From Marinisporobacter balticus (GTDB lineage Bacteria; Bacillota; Clostridia; Peptostreptococcales; Thermotaleaceae), in contig NZ_SLWV01000039.1 of NCBI RefSeq assembly GCF_004345705.1, positions 1 through 25,022 on the forward strand: DNA of 25,022 nucleotides, in the 5' to 3' direction. The number at the start of each line of letters is the position of its first letter. Positions within the stretch are counted from its first letter, which is position 1. Under the pieces are notes generated by a model that made no database searches, had not been told where the DNA came from, and was given only the letters and a program-made list of their open reading frames with translations. This document shows positions 1-6,872 of this stretch, piece by piece. A program made the translations under genes and the position numbers.

Positions 1-50
1 AATGAAAGAATTATTTCAGTAAAAGAATCTTATCGAATTATATAATCTGA

Positions 51-146
51 GAAAATTATGCTGTATTGAAGAAGGATAATTTGAGAATCTACAATCTGCC
101 TTTAGAAACGGTGTATGGCTATGGCTATATACTCAAAGTGGAGTGA
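51..146 (+). pseudogene. C-terminal remnant of an OmpR-type response regulator
   Basis: The frame ending at the TGA at 144-146 reads LRIYNLPLETVYGYGYILKVE at its end. This matches the last strand and wing of OmpR/PhoB winged-helix regulators, where a T-V-x-G-x-G-Y motif precedes the C-terminus. The frame is closed by a stop at 48-50, and the sequence before it shows no continuous reading of the rest of the DNA-binding domain, so the gene is degraded or frameshifted here. It sits 4 bp before the start of a histidine kinase relic, which is the usual regulator-kinase order. The receiver domain would lie left of the window if it survives. Confidence 0.5.
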
Positions 147-150
147 TAAC

Positions 151-799
151 ATGAAAAAAGATTTCAGATCCATCAGTTGGAAAATATGGTGGTCAATGGC
201 TGGAACCATAGTAATGCACACCAGTTATGATCATTAAGGGATATGCTCAATCCATATTAGACGGCATAGATGTAGATTCAGAAAAATCAGTTGCCCAAGT
301 AATCAAAACAGAATCAGAACGTTTAGAAAGAAGAATTACCCAACTCCTAAGACTAAATACTCTTAGCCATGCACTCGAGTATTCTGAAAACAGAGAAATT
401 GTTAGAGTTGATAGACTTCTTAAAAGTCTCGTATCAAAGTTTAGTGTAGTTAGACCCGAACTAAATTGGAAACTAGATCTGAAAGAATTAGAAGTTAAAG
501 TTGATCCAGAAGTCATTCTCATTGCCTTTGAAAATATCATTGAGAATCAATTACGATATGCTGAAAGTTCAATTGAAATATTGATGGACGTAAATGAAAA
601 AATAGAAGTAAAAATTTCTAACGATGGCCCACCATTTGAGCTGAATGATCCCATGGAACTCTTTGATTCTTATAAGAAAGATAAAGAAGGTAAATTCGGA
701 CTTGGCCTTGCTATTGTAAGACAAGTTATTGAAGTTCATGGAGGAACTATAATAGCTTATAATACAAATAAAAGTGTTGAATTTAAAATTATCTTTTAA
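151..799 (+). pseudogene. Sensor histidine kinase with an internal deletion
   Basis: A GGAG site precedes ATG 151. The first 21 codons (MKKDFRSISWKIWWSMAGTIV) look like the cytoplasmic start and first membrane helix of a sensor kinase. The frame then shifts and stops at once. From about 218 another frame reads T-P-V-M-I-I-K-G-Y, which is the part of the HisKA box just after the phospho-accepting His. It continues through the dimerisation helix and a complete ATPase domain: N box FENIIENQLRYA, G1 box SNDGPP, and G2 box GKFGLGLAIV. The sensor, the HAMP region and the catalytic HELK part of the H box are therefore missing. The second frame is 190 codons counted from ATG 227. A stand-alone ATPase fragment might be made from that ATG, but it cannot autophosphorylate. 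The call as a broken kinase is firm. Confidence 0.85.
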
Positions 800-820
800 T
801 ATAGATTGAAATTGTAAAAT

Positions 821-865
821 AAAGATTCAACGATTGTGCAACGTAATCGTTGAATCTTTGTCTTT
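821..865. terminator. Bidirectional hairpin terminator
   Basis: A perfect 15-bp inverted repeat (821-835 with 845-859) has a 9-nt loop. A T-rich run follows on the plus strand and the A-run at 818-823 serves the minus strand. It lies between the convergent kinase relic and the DUF2000 gene. Confidence 0.85.
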
Positions 866-881
866 TTAGCTGTATACCTAT

Positions 882-1289
882 CTATCTTAACATTTTAAAA
901 TTACTAGTCAACTTATTAACCTTCTTTTTAAGTCCATAGATACATAGTCCAAGATAGTTTATCTGCTCCTTACCAGTTAAAATCAGCTTATTTTCATAAT
1001 CATCATAACTCAAAGATTTTTGAGCAACATCACTAAATCCTATTATTTTAATATCTTCATCTTTTTTTTCTAGTATTTCATCATATTTATTTTTTAATTC
1101 TTCTTTTGACAGAGCTAAAATTGGTATTGGAATATTGGTAACACCTTCATGTACTCTCCCATCCATGTCTTCTAATTTTTTACCTATTAATCCATCTATC
1201 TGACTAGCAAGACTAATACCTAATGCAGCAGAAGTATTTGCAATAATTCCAATAGGTAGATCTTTATCAATTATCATTACACATTTCAT
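882..1289 (-). CDS. DUF2000 family protein
   Basis: The 135-residue product has the hallmarks of DUF2000: an N-terminal MKCVMIIDKDLPIG strand, then a GIIANTSAALGISLA helix, then IPIPILALSKEEL. This compact single-domain family is structurally related to the peptidyl-tRNA hydrolase 2 fold, but its biochemical role is not established. There is no signal peptide or membrane segment, so it should be cytosolic. An AGGAGGT site lies 7 nt before ATG 1289. The gene is 77 bp downstream of an AraC-type regulator on the same strand, suggesting co-transcription. Its stop is about 20 bp before the shared hairpin terminator. Family assignment is fairly sure; function is unknown. Confidence 0.75.
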   Translation of the reverse strand: MKCVMIIDKDLPIGIIANTSAALGISLASQIDGLIGKKLEDMDGRVHEGVTNIPIPILALSKEELKNKYDEILEKKDEDIKIIGFSDVAQKSLSYDDYENKLILTGKEQINYLGLCIYGLKKKVNKLTSNFKMLR

Positions 1290-1366
1290 GTGAATACCTC
1301 CTCTTAAAAATATAATAAAATTATAGAGGTATTAATATGATTTTTATTGTATGAAATTGATAGCAA

Positions 1367-2152
1367 TCAGATAAGTGATTTTTGATACTTAAGTGGTGTT
1401 ATCCCATAAGCTTTTTTAAATTCCTTAGTGAAATGCGGTTGATCATAAAAGCCTGCCTCTAGTGCAATATCAACTATACTGCCACCTTTTTTTATCAGAT
1501 TCTTTGCATAGTCTATTTTAAGTTGTAATTGATAAGCATTTGGTGTTGTATTAAACTTACTCTTGAAATTTCTAATTAGAGAAAATTTATTAACATTAAA
1601 AGTATCCTCAATATCAGTTAGTTGAATCATATCAAGAAAATGATGTTCGATATATTTTTTTATCCAATTCATTTTTTTACTACTTTGAAATTGTATGTCT
1701 ATCTCACATGTGTCAAATATCTCATTAATAATATTTATCAATGCTACTTCTTTATCAGGTCTACTTACATCACTTTTAAGAATATCTGCTATATATTTTA
1801 TTTTATTAAATTCATCGTTACCTAATTTTTTTACTCCTATTGAATTTTTTATAGTCAAATTTCCAACAATTTCTTTACAAAATTTGTTATCTATATAAAT
1901 CATTGTAAATTCCCAATTATTGATATCTATAGGTTGACATTTATGACTTACATATGGATATATAATTACAGCCTCTCCAGCCTTAATCTTATAATCTTTT
2001 CCATTAATATTTAGCATAGTTGAACCTTTTTGAATATATCCAATTGATAATTCTTGATGAATATGATTTTTATACGAATGTAAATCATCAGAACAAGTTT
2101 TGATTTCAATCATATCAAGTACCTTTGATCTATAATACTCTATCCCTTTCAT
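1367..2152 (-). CDS. AraC family transcriptional regulator
   Basis: This 261-residue regulator has a cupin-like N-terminal sensor domain (about residues 25-105, with HIHQELSIGYIQKGS and an AGEAVIIYPYVSHKC strand). Two AraC helix-turn-helix motifs occupy the last 100 residues, including the family signature GSIVDIALEAGFYDQPHFTK and the ending Y-G-I-T-P-L-K-Y. A GTG at 2161 is possible, but ATG 2152 is preferred because a GAGGTGA site lies about 5 nt upstream of it. The gene is divergent from an acetoacetate-decarboxylase-like gene (178 bp apart) and is followed by the DUF2000 gene, so it probably controls one or both. The ligand is not predictable. Confidence 0.9.
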   Translation of the reverse strand: MKGIEYYRSKVLDMIEIKTCSDDLHSYKNHIHQELSIGYIQKGSTMLNINGKDYKIKAGEAVIIYPYVSHKCQPIDINNWEFTMIYIDNKFCKEIVGNLTIKNSIGVKKLGNDEFNKIKYIADILKSDVSRPDKEVALINIINEIFDTCEIDIQFQSSKKMNWIKKYIEHHFLDMIQLTDIEDTFNVNKFSLIRNFKSKFNTTPNAYQLQLKIDYAKNLIKKGGSIVDIALEAGFYDQPHFTKEFKKAYGITPLKYQKSLI

Positions 2153-2240
2153 AAATATCACCTCTTAAGAATATTTTTATTTTATTATATCATTTATTTT
2201 ATAAAATCTTTACTCAAAAATTATTGTAATTCTATGAATA

Positions 2241-2269
2241 TTGATTTTTTTATGTATCACATAAATCAA
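2241..2269. promoter_or_regulatory. Imperfect dyad in the AraC/ADC divergent intergenic region
   Basis: TTATGT-ATC-ACATAA (2250-2264) is a perfect 6-bp dyad. Outer arms TTGATTT and AAATCAA (2241-2247 and 2263-2269) extend the symmetry. It lies between the divergent regulator and enzyme genes, where an AraC operator would be expected. AraC sites are usually direct repeats, so the link to the regulator is uncertain. Confidence 0.3.
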
Positions 2270-2339
2270 TTTCTTACAATATCACTATACTTCAATGAAT
2301 TAAAATATAGTTACAATTATAAAAGGAGGTCATAACAAT

Positions 2340-3131
2340 ATGATTAAAGGATACACTCTTCCTCGCACACCACTTGGTAAATCTAGTCTTGTACCAAACC
2401 CACCATGGCATTATGTAGGTAATGCTATTGCAGTTGAATACAAAGTAAATGAAGATATTGCTGCATCATTCTTACCAGAAGGTCTTGAACTATCTTCAGC
2501 TCAATGCGCAGTATACTTTATTGAATGGCAATATGCAAGTGAGACTGGTGAAGAATATCTTGACCCAGTTTGTAGTCAATACCGTGAAACTATCGTTCTA
2601 CTATCAGCAAGCTATAATGGCTCCCCGGTAGCCTACTGTCCTTTCATCTGGGTTGATCAAGATAAAGCTCTTATGCGTGGTCTTATTCAAGGTTGGCCAA
2701 AACAGCTTGGCGAAACTTGGATAACCAGACCGTATGACTTATCTTCAAAGGCTGCTCCAGTCGTTGGGGAAGGTGGAAAGTTTGGTACTGCTCTATCTAC
2801 AAATGGACGTAGATTAATAGAAGCGAAAATTACGCTTGAAGAAAAAACCAATTCATTTCCTTCACCCACTTTTGCAGGTGCTGTCTTATTAAGACACTTT
2901 CCAGAACTTGTAAAGTCTAAGCACGATAAACCTGCTGTTCATGAACTAGTTCAACTTAAATCAAGAGATGTTAAGGTATCTCCGATTTGGAAAGGGCAAG
3001 CTTCTTTGAATATCTTCGATCATCCTTATACAGAGCTTCCTGCCTTAAGTCCCACATCTATTATTGCAGGTTATAGATTTTCTGTAGCATTGACTGTTGA
3101 TGATTTATATCCTCTTCGTGATTTAAAATAG
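2340..3131 (+). CDS. Acetoacetate decarboxylase superfamily protein
   Basis: The 263-residue product aligns by eye along its whole length with Clostridium Adc. It has a proline-rich start, the PEGLEL strand, then YRETIVLLSASYNG with the conserved glutamate region, and the active-site loop GWPKQLG. The ending is GQASLNIFDHPYTELPAL. In Adc this loop reads PKKLG: the first lysine forms the Schiff base and the second lowers its pKa. Here the first lysine is kept (Lys121) and the second is Gln122. This points to a Schiff-base enzyme of the wider superfamily (decarboxylase, or aldolase-dehydratase-like) rather than a standard acetoacetate decarboxylase. A strong AAAGGAGGT site precedes ATG 2340 and a terminator follows. 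It is monocistronic and cytosolic. Substrate is unknown. Confidence 0.85.
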   Translation: MIKGYTLPRTPLGKSSLVPNPPWHYVGNAIAVEYKVNEDIAASFLPEGLELSSAQCAVYFIEWQYASETGEEYLDPVCSQYRETIVLLSASYNGSPVAYCPFIWVDQDKALMRGLIQGWPKQLGETWITRPYDLSSKAAPVVGEGGKFGTALSTNGRRLIEAKITLEEKTNSFPSPTFAGAVLLRHFPELVKSKHDKPAVHELVQLKSRDVKVSPIWKGQASLNIFDHPYTELPALSPTSIIAGYRFSVALTVDDLYPLRDLK

Positions 3132-3177
3132 ACAATATAAGTCATGTTTAAAAAAATAATAAGCCAATTTATATTTA

Positions 3178-3222
3178 AAATCCAGTTTAAATTTAAAAAT
3201 CAAGTTTAAACTGGGTTTTTAC
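3178..3222 (+). terminator. Rho-independent terminator of the ADC-like gene
   Basis: AAATCCAGTTTAAA pairs with TTTAAACTGGGTTT (one G-T wobble) across a loop of about 13 nt. It ends in a run of five Ts at 3216-3220, about 45 bp after the stop codon. Confidence 0.85.
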
Positions 3223-3359
3223 AATTTTTGTTTTCCTAAATTATACTAATTGGGTAGCTTCCATACTTATTTTTCACTAAAAAATATACACTTTCCCTTT
3301 ACCCCAAAAACAATTTCCTATACTTTTATTTCCATATAAAGAACTCTTTTTCATTTTTA

Positions 3360-3725
3360 TGGTAATGTCATAACAAACCATTTTTTAATATCTTCAGTTC
3401 TATCCAGTACAGTTTCATAAATCTTCATTATCTCTTTTTTTACTTTTTACCAGCTTCATATACTTTTTCAATAAGTTTTACAAAAGTATTTTTCCCTTTT
3501 CAAGTCATGATTTTTGTAAACCCTAAAATAGCTTCATATTTATCAAGAATATCGCCATTCCAATATCTACTTTTAAGCCAATAAGATTCTATGCTATCTA
3601 CCATAAAATCTGCTGTAGCCTTAGTATCCTTTGTTATGTTTTTTGGGTTTTTGTCGTTATTAACTATTAAAACCTAATTTTAAGGATGCCTTCATATTTT
3701 TTGCTAAAAATGTTCTGTTATTTCT
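3360..3725 (-). pseudogene. Degraded coding sequence of unknown family
   Basis: The minus strand carries clearly protein-like but broken reading. The longest piece (3664 down to a stop at 3500) is 54 codons and contains TADFMVDSIESYWLKSRYWN followed by GDILDKYEAILGFTKIMT. In-frame continuation past the stop (KGKNTFVKLIEKVYEAGKK) and a piece in another frame (KIYETVLDRTEDIKKWFVM) extend it to about 3360. NMKASLKLGFN lies upstream near 3690-3720. At least two stops or frameshifts interrupt it. I do not recognise the family; a transposase-like origin is possible but unproven. The surrounding 3222-4116 holds no intact gene and is otherwise A/T-rich with nothing else I can assign. Confidence 0.4.
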
Positions 3726-4116
3726 TTCTTAATGTCTTAGAATTGAGATATTATAAAAAAAATGACTTATTATTTATTTTGAAGTGCCTTGTTATTTATT
3801 CATTAGAAAGGAATAATCTCCTCTTCTTTTCTAACATCTAGTATTTAATTTTGTATTAGTGGATATATCTAGAAGAACTCTTAAAAACCATCGGAATTGC
3901 ATGGGTGTTATGAAACAGTTAGGGCATATTATGCCTAGGCAGTTGTAAAAACAAAGCCTTGTATTTTTATCCGCAATATTGTATAATTATAAAAAGGTTT
4001 TTGAAATACCTTTCCCATAAAGCAAAATTAATGCAATTTATAAAAGTAGAAAACCTTTAAATACCTTAATCTGGCGTATATTTATGAGAAATAAAAATAG
4101 ATTGGAGTAACAATAT

Positions 4117-4626
4117 ATGGATATGATAATTAGAAAAGCCGATATTTCAGATATAAAAGATATATACATGATAACAAGAGAAGCCTTTAATAAATATGCC
4201 CTGAACCTCGGTCTTCCCCAGAAGGTCTCTGCACTTAAAGAGACGGAAGAAACAATAAAGGATGAGTTTGCCAATAAAAACATACTGATTGCATGTTTAA
4301 ACAATGAAGCCGTTGGTTCCATACGTTACGAAATAATGCCAGGGAACATTGCATATATCAGTCGTTTTGCCGTTAAGCCGACAATACAAAACAATGGCAT
4401 AGGCAAAGCCCTCTTTCTAGCAGTGGAGGATGCTCTTGTAAAAGACAACATTAAATCTGTAGTTCTCCACACTGCATCAAAGATAACATCTCTTATGCAC
4501 TTTTATTATAGTCTGGGCTTTTATATTCATTCAACCACTTCGGATAGAGGGTATATAAGAGCATTATTGTGCAAGGAGTTCGTTCAAGATGAATCACCTG
4601 ATTTATCTTATGTACAAAGCATATAA
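4117..4626 (+). CDS. GNAT family N-acetyltransferase
   Basis: This 169-residue single-domain protein has the GNAT fold in order. It begins with the strand MIIRKADISDIKDIYMITREAF, followed by the helix with TEETIKDEFANKN. The beta-4 strand ISRFAVKP leads into motif A QNNGIGKAL (residues 91-99, the pyrophosphate-binding loop for acetyl-CoA). The C-terminal part contains the typical FYYSLGF motif. It transfers an acetyl group from acetyl-CoA to an amine; the acceptor cannot be read from sequence. A GGAG lies about 10 nt before ATG 4117, with a second in-frame ATG two codons later. It stands alone between decayed regions and is intact. Confidence 0.85.
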   Translation: MDMIIRKADISDIKDIYMITREAFNKYALNLGLPQKVSALKETEETIKDEFANKNILIACLNNEAVGSIRYEIMPGNIAYISRFAVKPTIQNNGIGKALFLAVEDALVKDNIKSVVLHTASKITSLMHFYYSLGFYIHSTTSDRGYIRALLCKEFVQDESPDLSYVQSI

Positions 4627-4884
4627 TCAGGGAGACAATGAGACCCGAGAAATCACTTGATTGAAAAATCATTTAGCCTTGCTTTTATTCGGTTTCAAGG
4701 TTGGCATTCTACCAACTATACACGCAACATAGAAGTGTCGCACTACCCCAAAATTTATTATATCATAGCATTTCTCAAGAAGTGTTCTAATAAAATCATT
4801 TTTTTTTAACTCTTTATGATAAGGTTCACCATAATGCAGTTTATTATAAAATAATGTTTATATAATTAGCAATACTATTTATTT

Positions 4885-4914
4885 AAAGAGATTTTTCAAT
4901 TGATAAATCTCTTT
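4885..4914. repeat. 10-bp perfect inverted repeat
   Basis: AAAGAGATTT (4885-4894) pairs exactly with AAATCTCTTT (4905-4914) over a 10-nt loop. No clear T-run follows on either strand, so it is a weak terminator at best. Apart from this and the neighbouring intron-like fragment, the stretch 4627-5084 shows no gene. Confidence 0.4.
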
Positions 4915-4941
4915 CTCATCTAATTCAAATTAAACTTATAA

Positions 4942-5090
4942 CTATATTCCTATCTTGTGATTGATCCACTTACTTGACAATCTAAAAAGGCTTCTCCTTT
5001 GACTTCTGCGATTTAACCACTTAAATAGTGCCTTCTTTTCCATTACATTTATCATATTCATTTCAATAGAGCGTGTATTTTTAGCAGATT
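4942..5090 (-). pseudogene. Fragment resembling a group II intron maturase C-terminus
   Basis: Reading from a stop near 5090 down to TAG at 4942-4944, the frame contains KKALFKWLNRRSQRRS. This closely resembles the LFKWLNRRSQRRSF signature near the C-terminus of bacterial group II intron reverse transcriptase/maturases (LtrA type). After this motif the sequence departs from the family, and no upstream reverse transcriptase domains are present, so only a shard survives. It abuts the truncated 5' end of the neighbouring EFR1 gene on the opposite strand, as if a mobile element had broken that gene and then decayed. The family call rests on one motif only. Confidence 0.45.
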
Positions 5091-5831
5091 AAACAAACTT
5101 TTTTACAAGAAACAATACCAGAACATGATATTCTATTTATAGGATCACCTGTGTATGCACATCATCTTCAATATCATATTAAGGACTTAATTAAAAATCT
5201 GCCTAAACCCCTAAATGGATGGGGTAAAGTCGCAATACCCTTTGTTACTTATGGTGGTATTCATTCTGGTATTGCTCTTGAAGAAGCAGGGAAGCTACTA
5301 AAAAAAAGTGGAAGAAAAGTTTTAGCTGGTTTAAAAGTATCCAGTTCACATCGCATGACTAGAGCCTTTATGATAGAAGAGTATAACAGCTGTCCATCTG
5401 AAGATAAAATAATTTCTACTATTGAGGAACTTGTAGAACGTGTTAGATCAGTTGATTTGTATTCTTTAAAAGATAAATCAAAATATCTTAACTATCAAAG
5501 CAGAAAAACGTATTTAAAAGCAAACATAGTATTTAAAGAAAAAGTCTGGCATGAAAAAAGATATCCTAAAGTAGTAATCGATGACAATGAATGTATAAGA
5601 TGCGGTAAATGCATAAATGTATGTCCTATATGCCATTTACAACAAAATCTTGATAAATCTACAATCAAAAATATTAATAATCCATGCATTCACTGTTTTA
5701 ATTGTGTAATTGAATGTCCACAAAAATCAATATCCCTAGTTGGTAATCTCGAGACAGCAAAAAAAATTATGGAGAATATGATAAAAACCGCTAAAGAAGA
5801 CTCTGACACCTATTTATATCCAACTATATAG
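5085..5831 (+). pseudogene. 5'-truncated EFR1 family flavodoxin-ferredoxin protein
   Basis: The open frame starts after a stop at 5082-5084 and reads QTFLQETIPEHDILFIGSPV, the middle of a flavodoxin domain. The first strand and the FMN phosphate-binding loop (normally SGTGNT) are absent. The C-terminal half is complete: two 4Fe-4S motifs, CIRCGKCINVCP and CIHCFNCVIECP, of the C-x2-C-x2-C-x3-C-P type. EFR1 proteins normally run about 250-270 residues; about 248 remain from 5085, of which 226 follow the GTG at 5151. No ribosome site precedes that GTG. The frame also stays open for 30 codons past the TAG at 5829-5831. FMN binding is probably lost, although the ferredoxin part could still fold. 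Redox partner unknown. Confidence 0.75.
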
Positions 5832-5931
5832 CGCTTAGAAGAAGAAATATCTGAACCACAAATACTTGCTATTTCTATTTGTAATAATATACTGGTTTGC
5901 TTTGTTTCTGGTACGTGAACCTTCCTATGCA

Positions 5932-6490
5932 CTAATCTAATATATTATCGTTGACCCATTCAATGGCTAATCCTCGTGTAATACCAGTTACTCCTGCTTT
6001 AGTAGAACAGTAAGGTACAACTTCTTCAAATCCTAAATGTGCTGCCATTGAAGAAATATTAACAATTCGTCCTACGTGCTTAGATTTTTTTAAATAAGGA
6101 TATGCATATTGACTCATGTAAAAAACAGCATCCAAGTCAAGACGATGTATCTTATCCCAATATTCTTCACTTAGATCTTCTGCACGCCATCTTTTTGTTG
6201 TTCCAGCATTATTAATTAGAAAATCCAACCCTTTTTTTTCACCGATTTCAGTTACAACTTTTTTCACATTCTCACGATCTGTAATATCTACTGGTATTCT
6301 TACTATATTATAATGATCTATTGCGCTTTTTCCGCTTCTACTTAAGTCATAAACTTTGGCTCCTACATTTCTACATTTGCTAAAACATTTGCTATGCCTT
6401 CTCCAATGGCGCTTGAAGCACCAGTAACAATGCCTACTCTTCCTTCTAATGAAAACAATCGTTCTAATGTATTTGCTGTATTACTCTCCA
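5932..6490 (-). pseudogene. Broken SDR oxidoreductase (frameshift and lost C-terminus)
   Basis: From ATG 6490 the frame reads a Rossmann start, RVGIVTGASSAIGEGIANVL, then stops. Reading resumes in another frame with GAKVYDLSRSGK, then DFLINNAG, then NISSMAAHLGFEEVVPYCSTK with the catalytic Ser, Tyr and Lys. The shift is explained by an exact 8-bp tandem duplication (6363-6370 and 6371-6378); removing one copy restores A-N-V-G-A-K. The C-terminus breaks off at IEWVNDNI, where about 70 residues including the substrate lid should follow. The residue pattern resembles KduD-type sugar-acid dehydrogenases. The start overlaps the stop of the fragment upstream (TAATG). Dead gene, same strand as the uronate operon. 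Confidence 0.85.
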
Positions 6491-6754
6491 TTACTTCACC
6501 TCCTCTAAGAAGTCTTCTCTAAATCTAAAGTCCCAACTATTACCTTGACGCGGACATGCATAGCCATTTTCTATAACCATATAATTGTCTATGATTTCAT
6601 CAATCCAATCAAATGATTCTGCTCCGTAAGATTTAGCAATTGTAGTAAGTAATGGAACATCATAGTCCTTATAATAGTGTGGTAGCACCGGAATATTGTT
6701 TAGAATTGCTGGGGCAGCTGAAGGTACATCCATTCCTTGATTCGCATCCATCAT
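6491..6754 (-). pseudogene. Orphan C-terminal protein fragment, family not recognised
   Basis: An 87-codon frame contains PAILNNIPVLPHYYKDYDVP, then LLTTIAKSYGAESFDWIDEI and ends GNSWDFRFREDFLEEVK. There is no ribosome site before its ATGs, and the composition looks like the end of a larger enzyme rather than a complete small protein. Its stop overlaps the start codon of the SDR relic (TAATG), so the two were translationally coupled and probably one pathway. Upstream the sequence runs directly into the terminator of the uronate operon, so the 5' part has been lost. I cannot name the family; a sugar-acid dehydrogenase or dehydratase tail is a guess from context only. Confidence 0.5.
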
Positions 6755-6814
6755 AATTTTTATTTATCTAGCATCTTAATTACTCATTTTAATTATTCAA
6801 AAATAGCTATATAT

Positions 6815-6860
6815 TATAAATTAGACCGTCTAATTGGTTAGACGGCCTTTATAATTTATA
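6815..6860 (-). terminator. Terminator of the uronate operon
   Basis: A stem of about 11 bp (AGACCGTCTAA with TTAGACGGCCT, extended by flanking TATAAATT/AATTTATA) begins 13 bp after the uxaC stop. A/T-rich arms on both sides could let it work in both directions. Confidence 0.85.
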
Positions 6861-6872
6861 CTTACTCTGACT

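Noticed and set aside
4690..4745. tRNA-like stretch on the minus strand (GTTGCGTGTATAGTTGGTAG followed by AATGCCAACC)
   Set aside because: It looks like an acceptor and D-arm start, but no matching anticodon stem, T-arm or 3' acceptor strand can be paired downstream. At most it is a decayed 5' half of a tRNA.
5832..5924. Read-through of the TAG at 5829-5831 extending the EFR1 frame by 30 codons
   Set aside because: No sign of amber recoding or pyrrolysine use elsewhere in the window, and the gene is already truncated at its start.
6491..6754. Octopine/opine dehydrogenase helical domain for the orphan fragment
   Set aside because: Only a loose resemblance around DVPLLTTIAK; the conserved residues and ending of that family do not line up.
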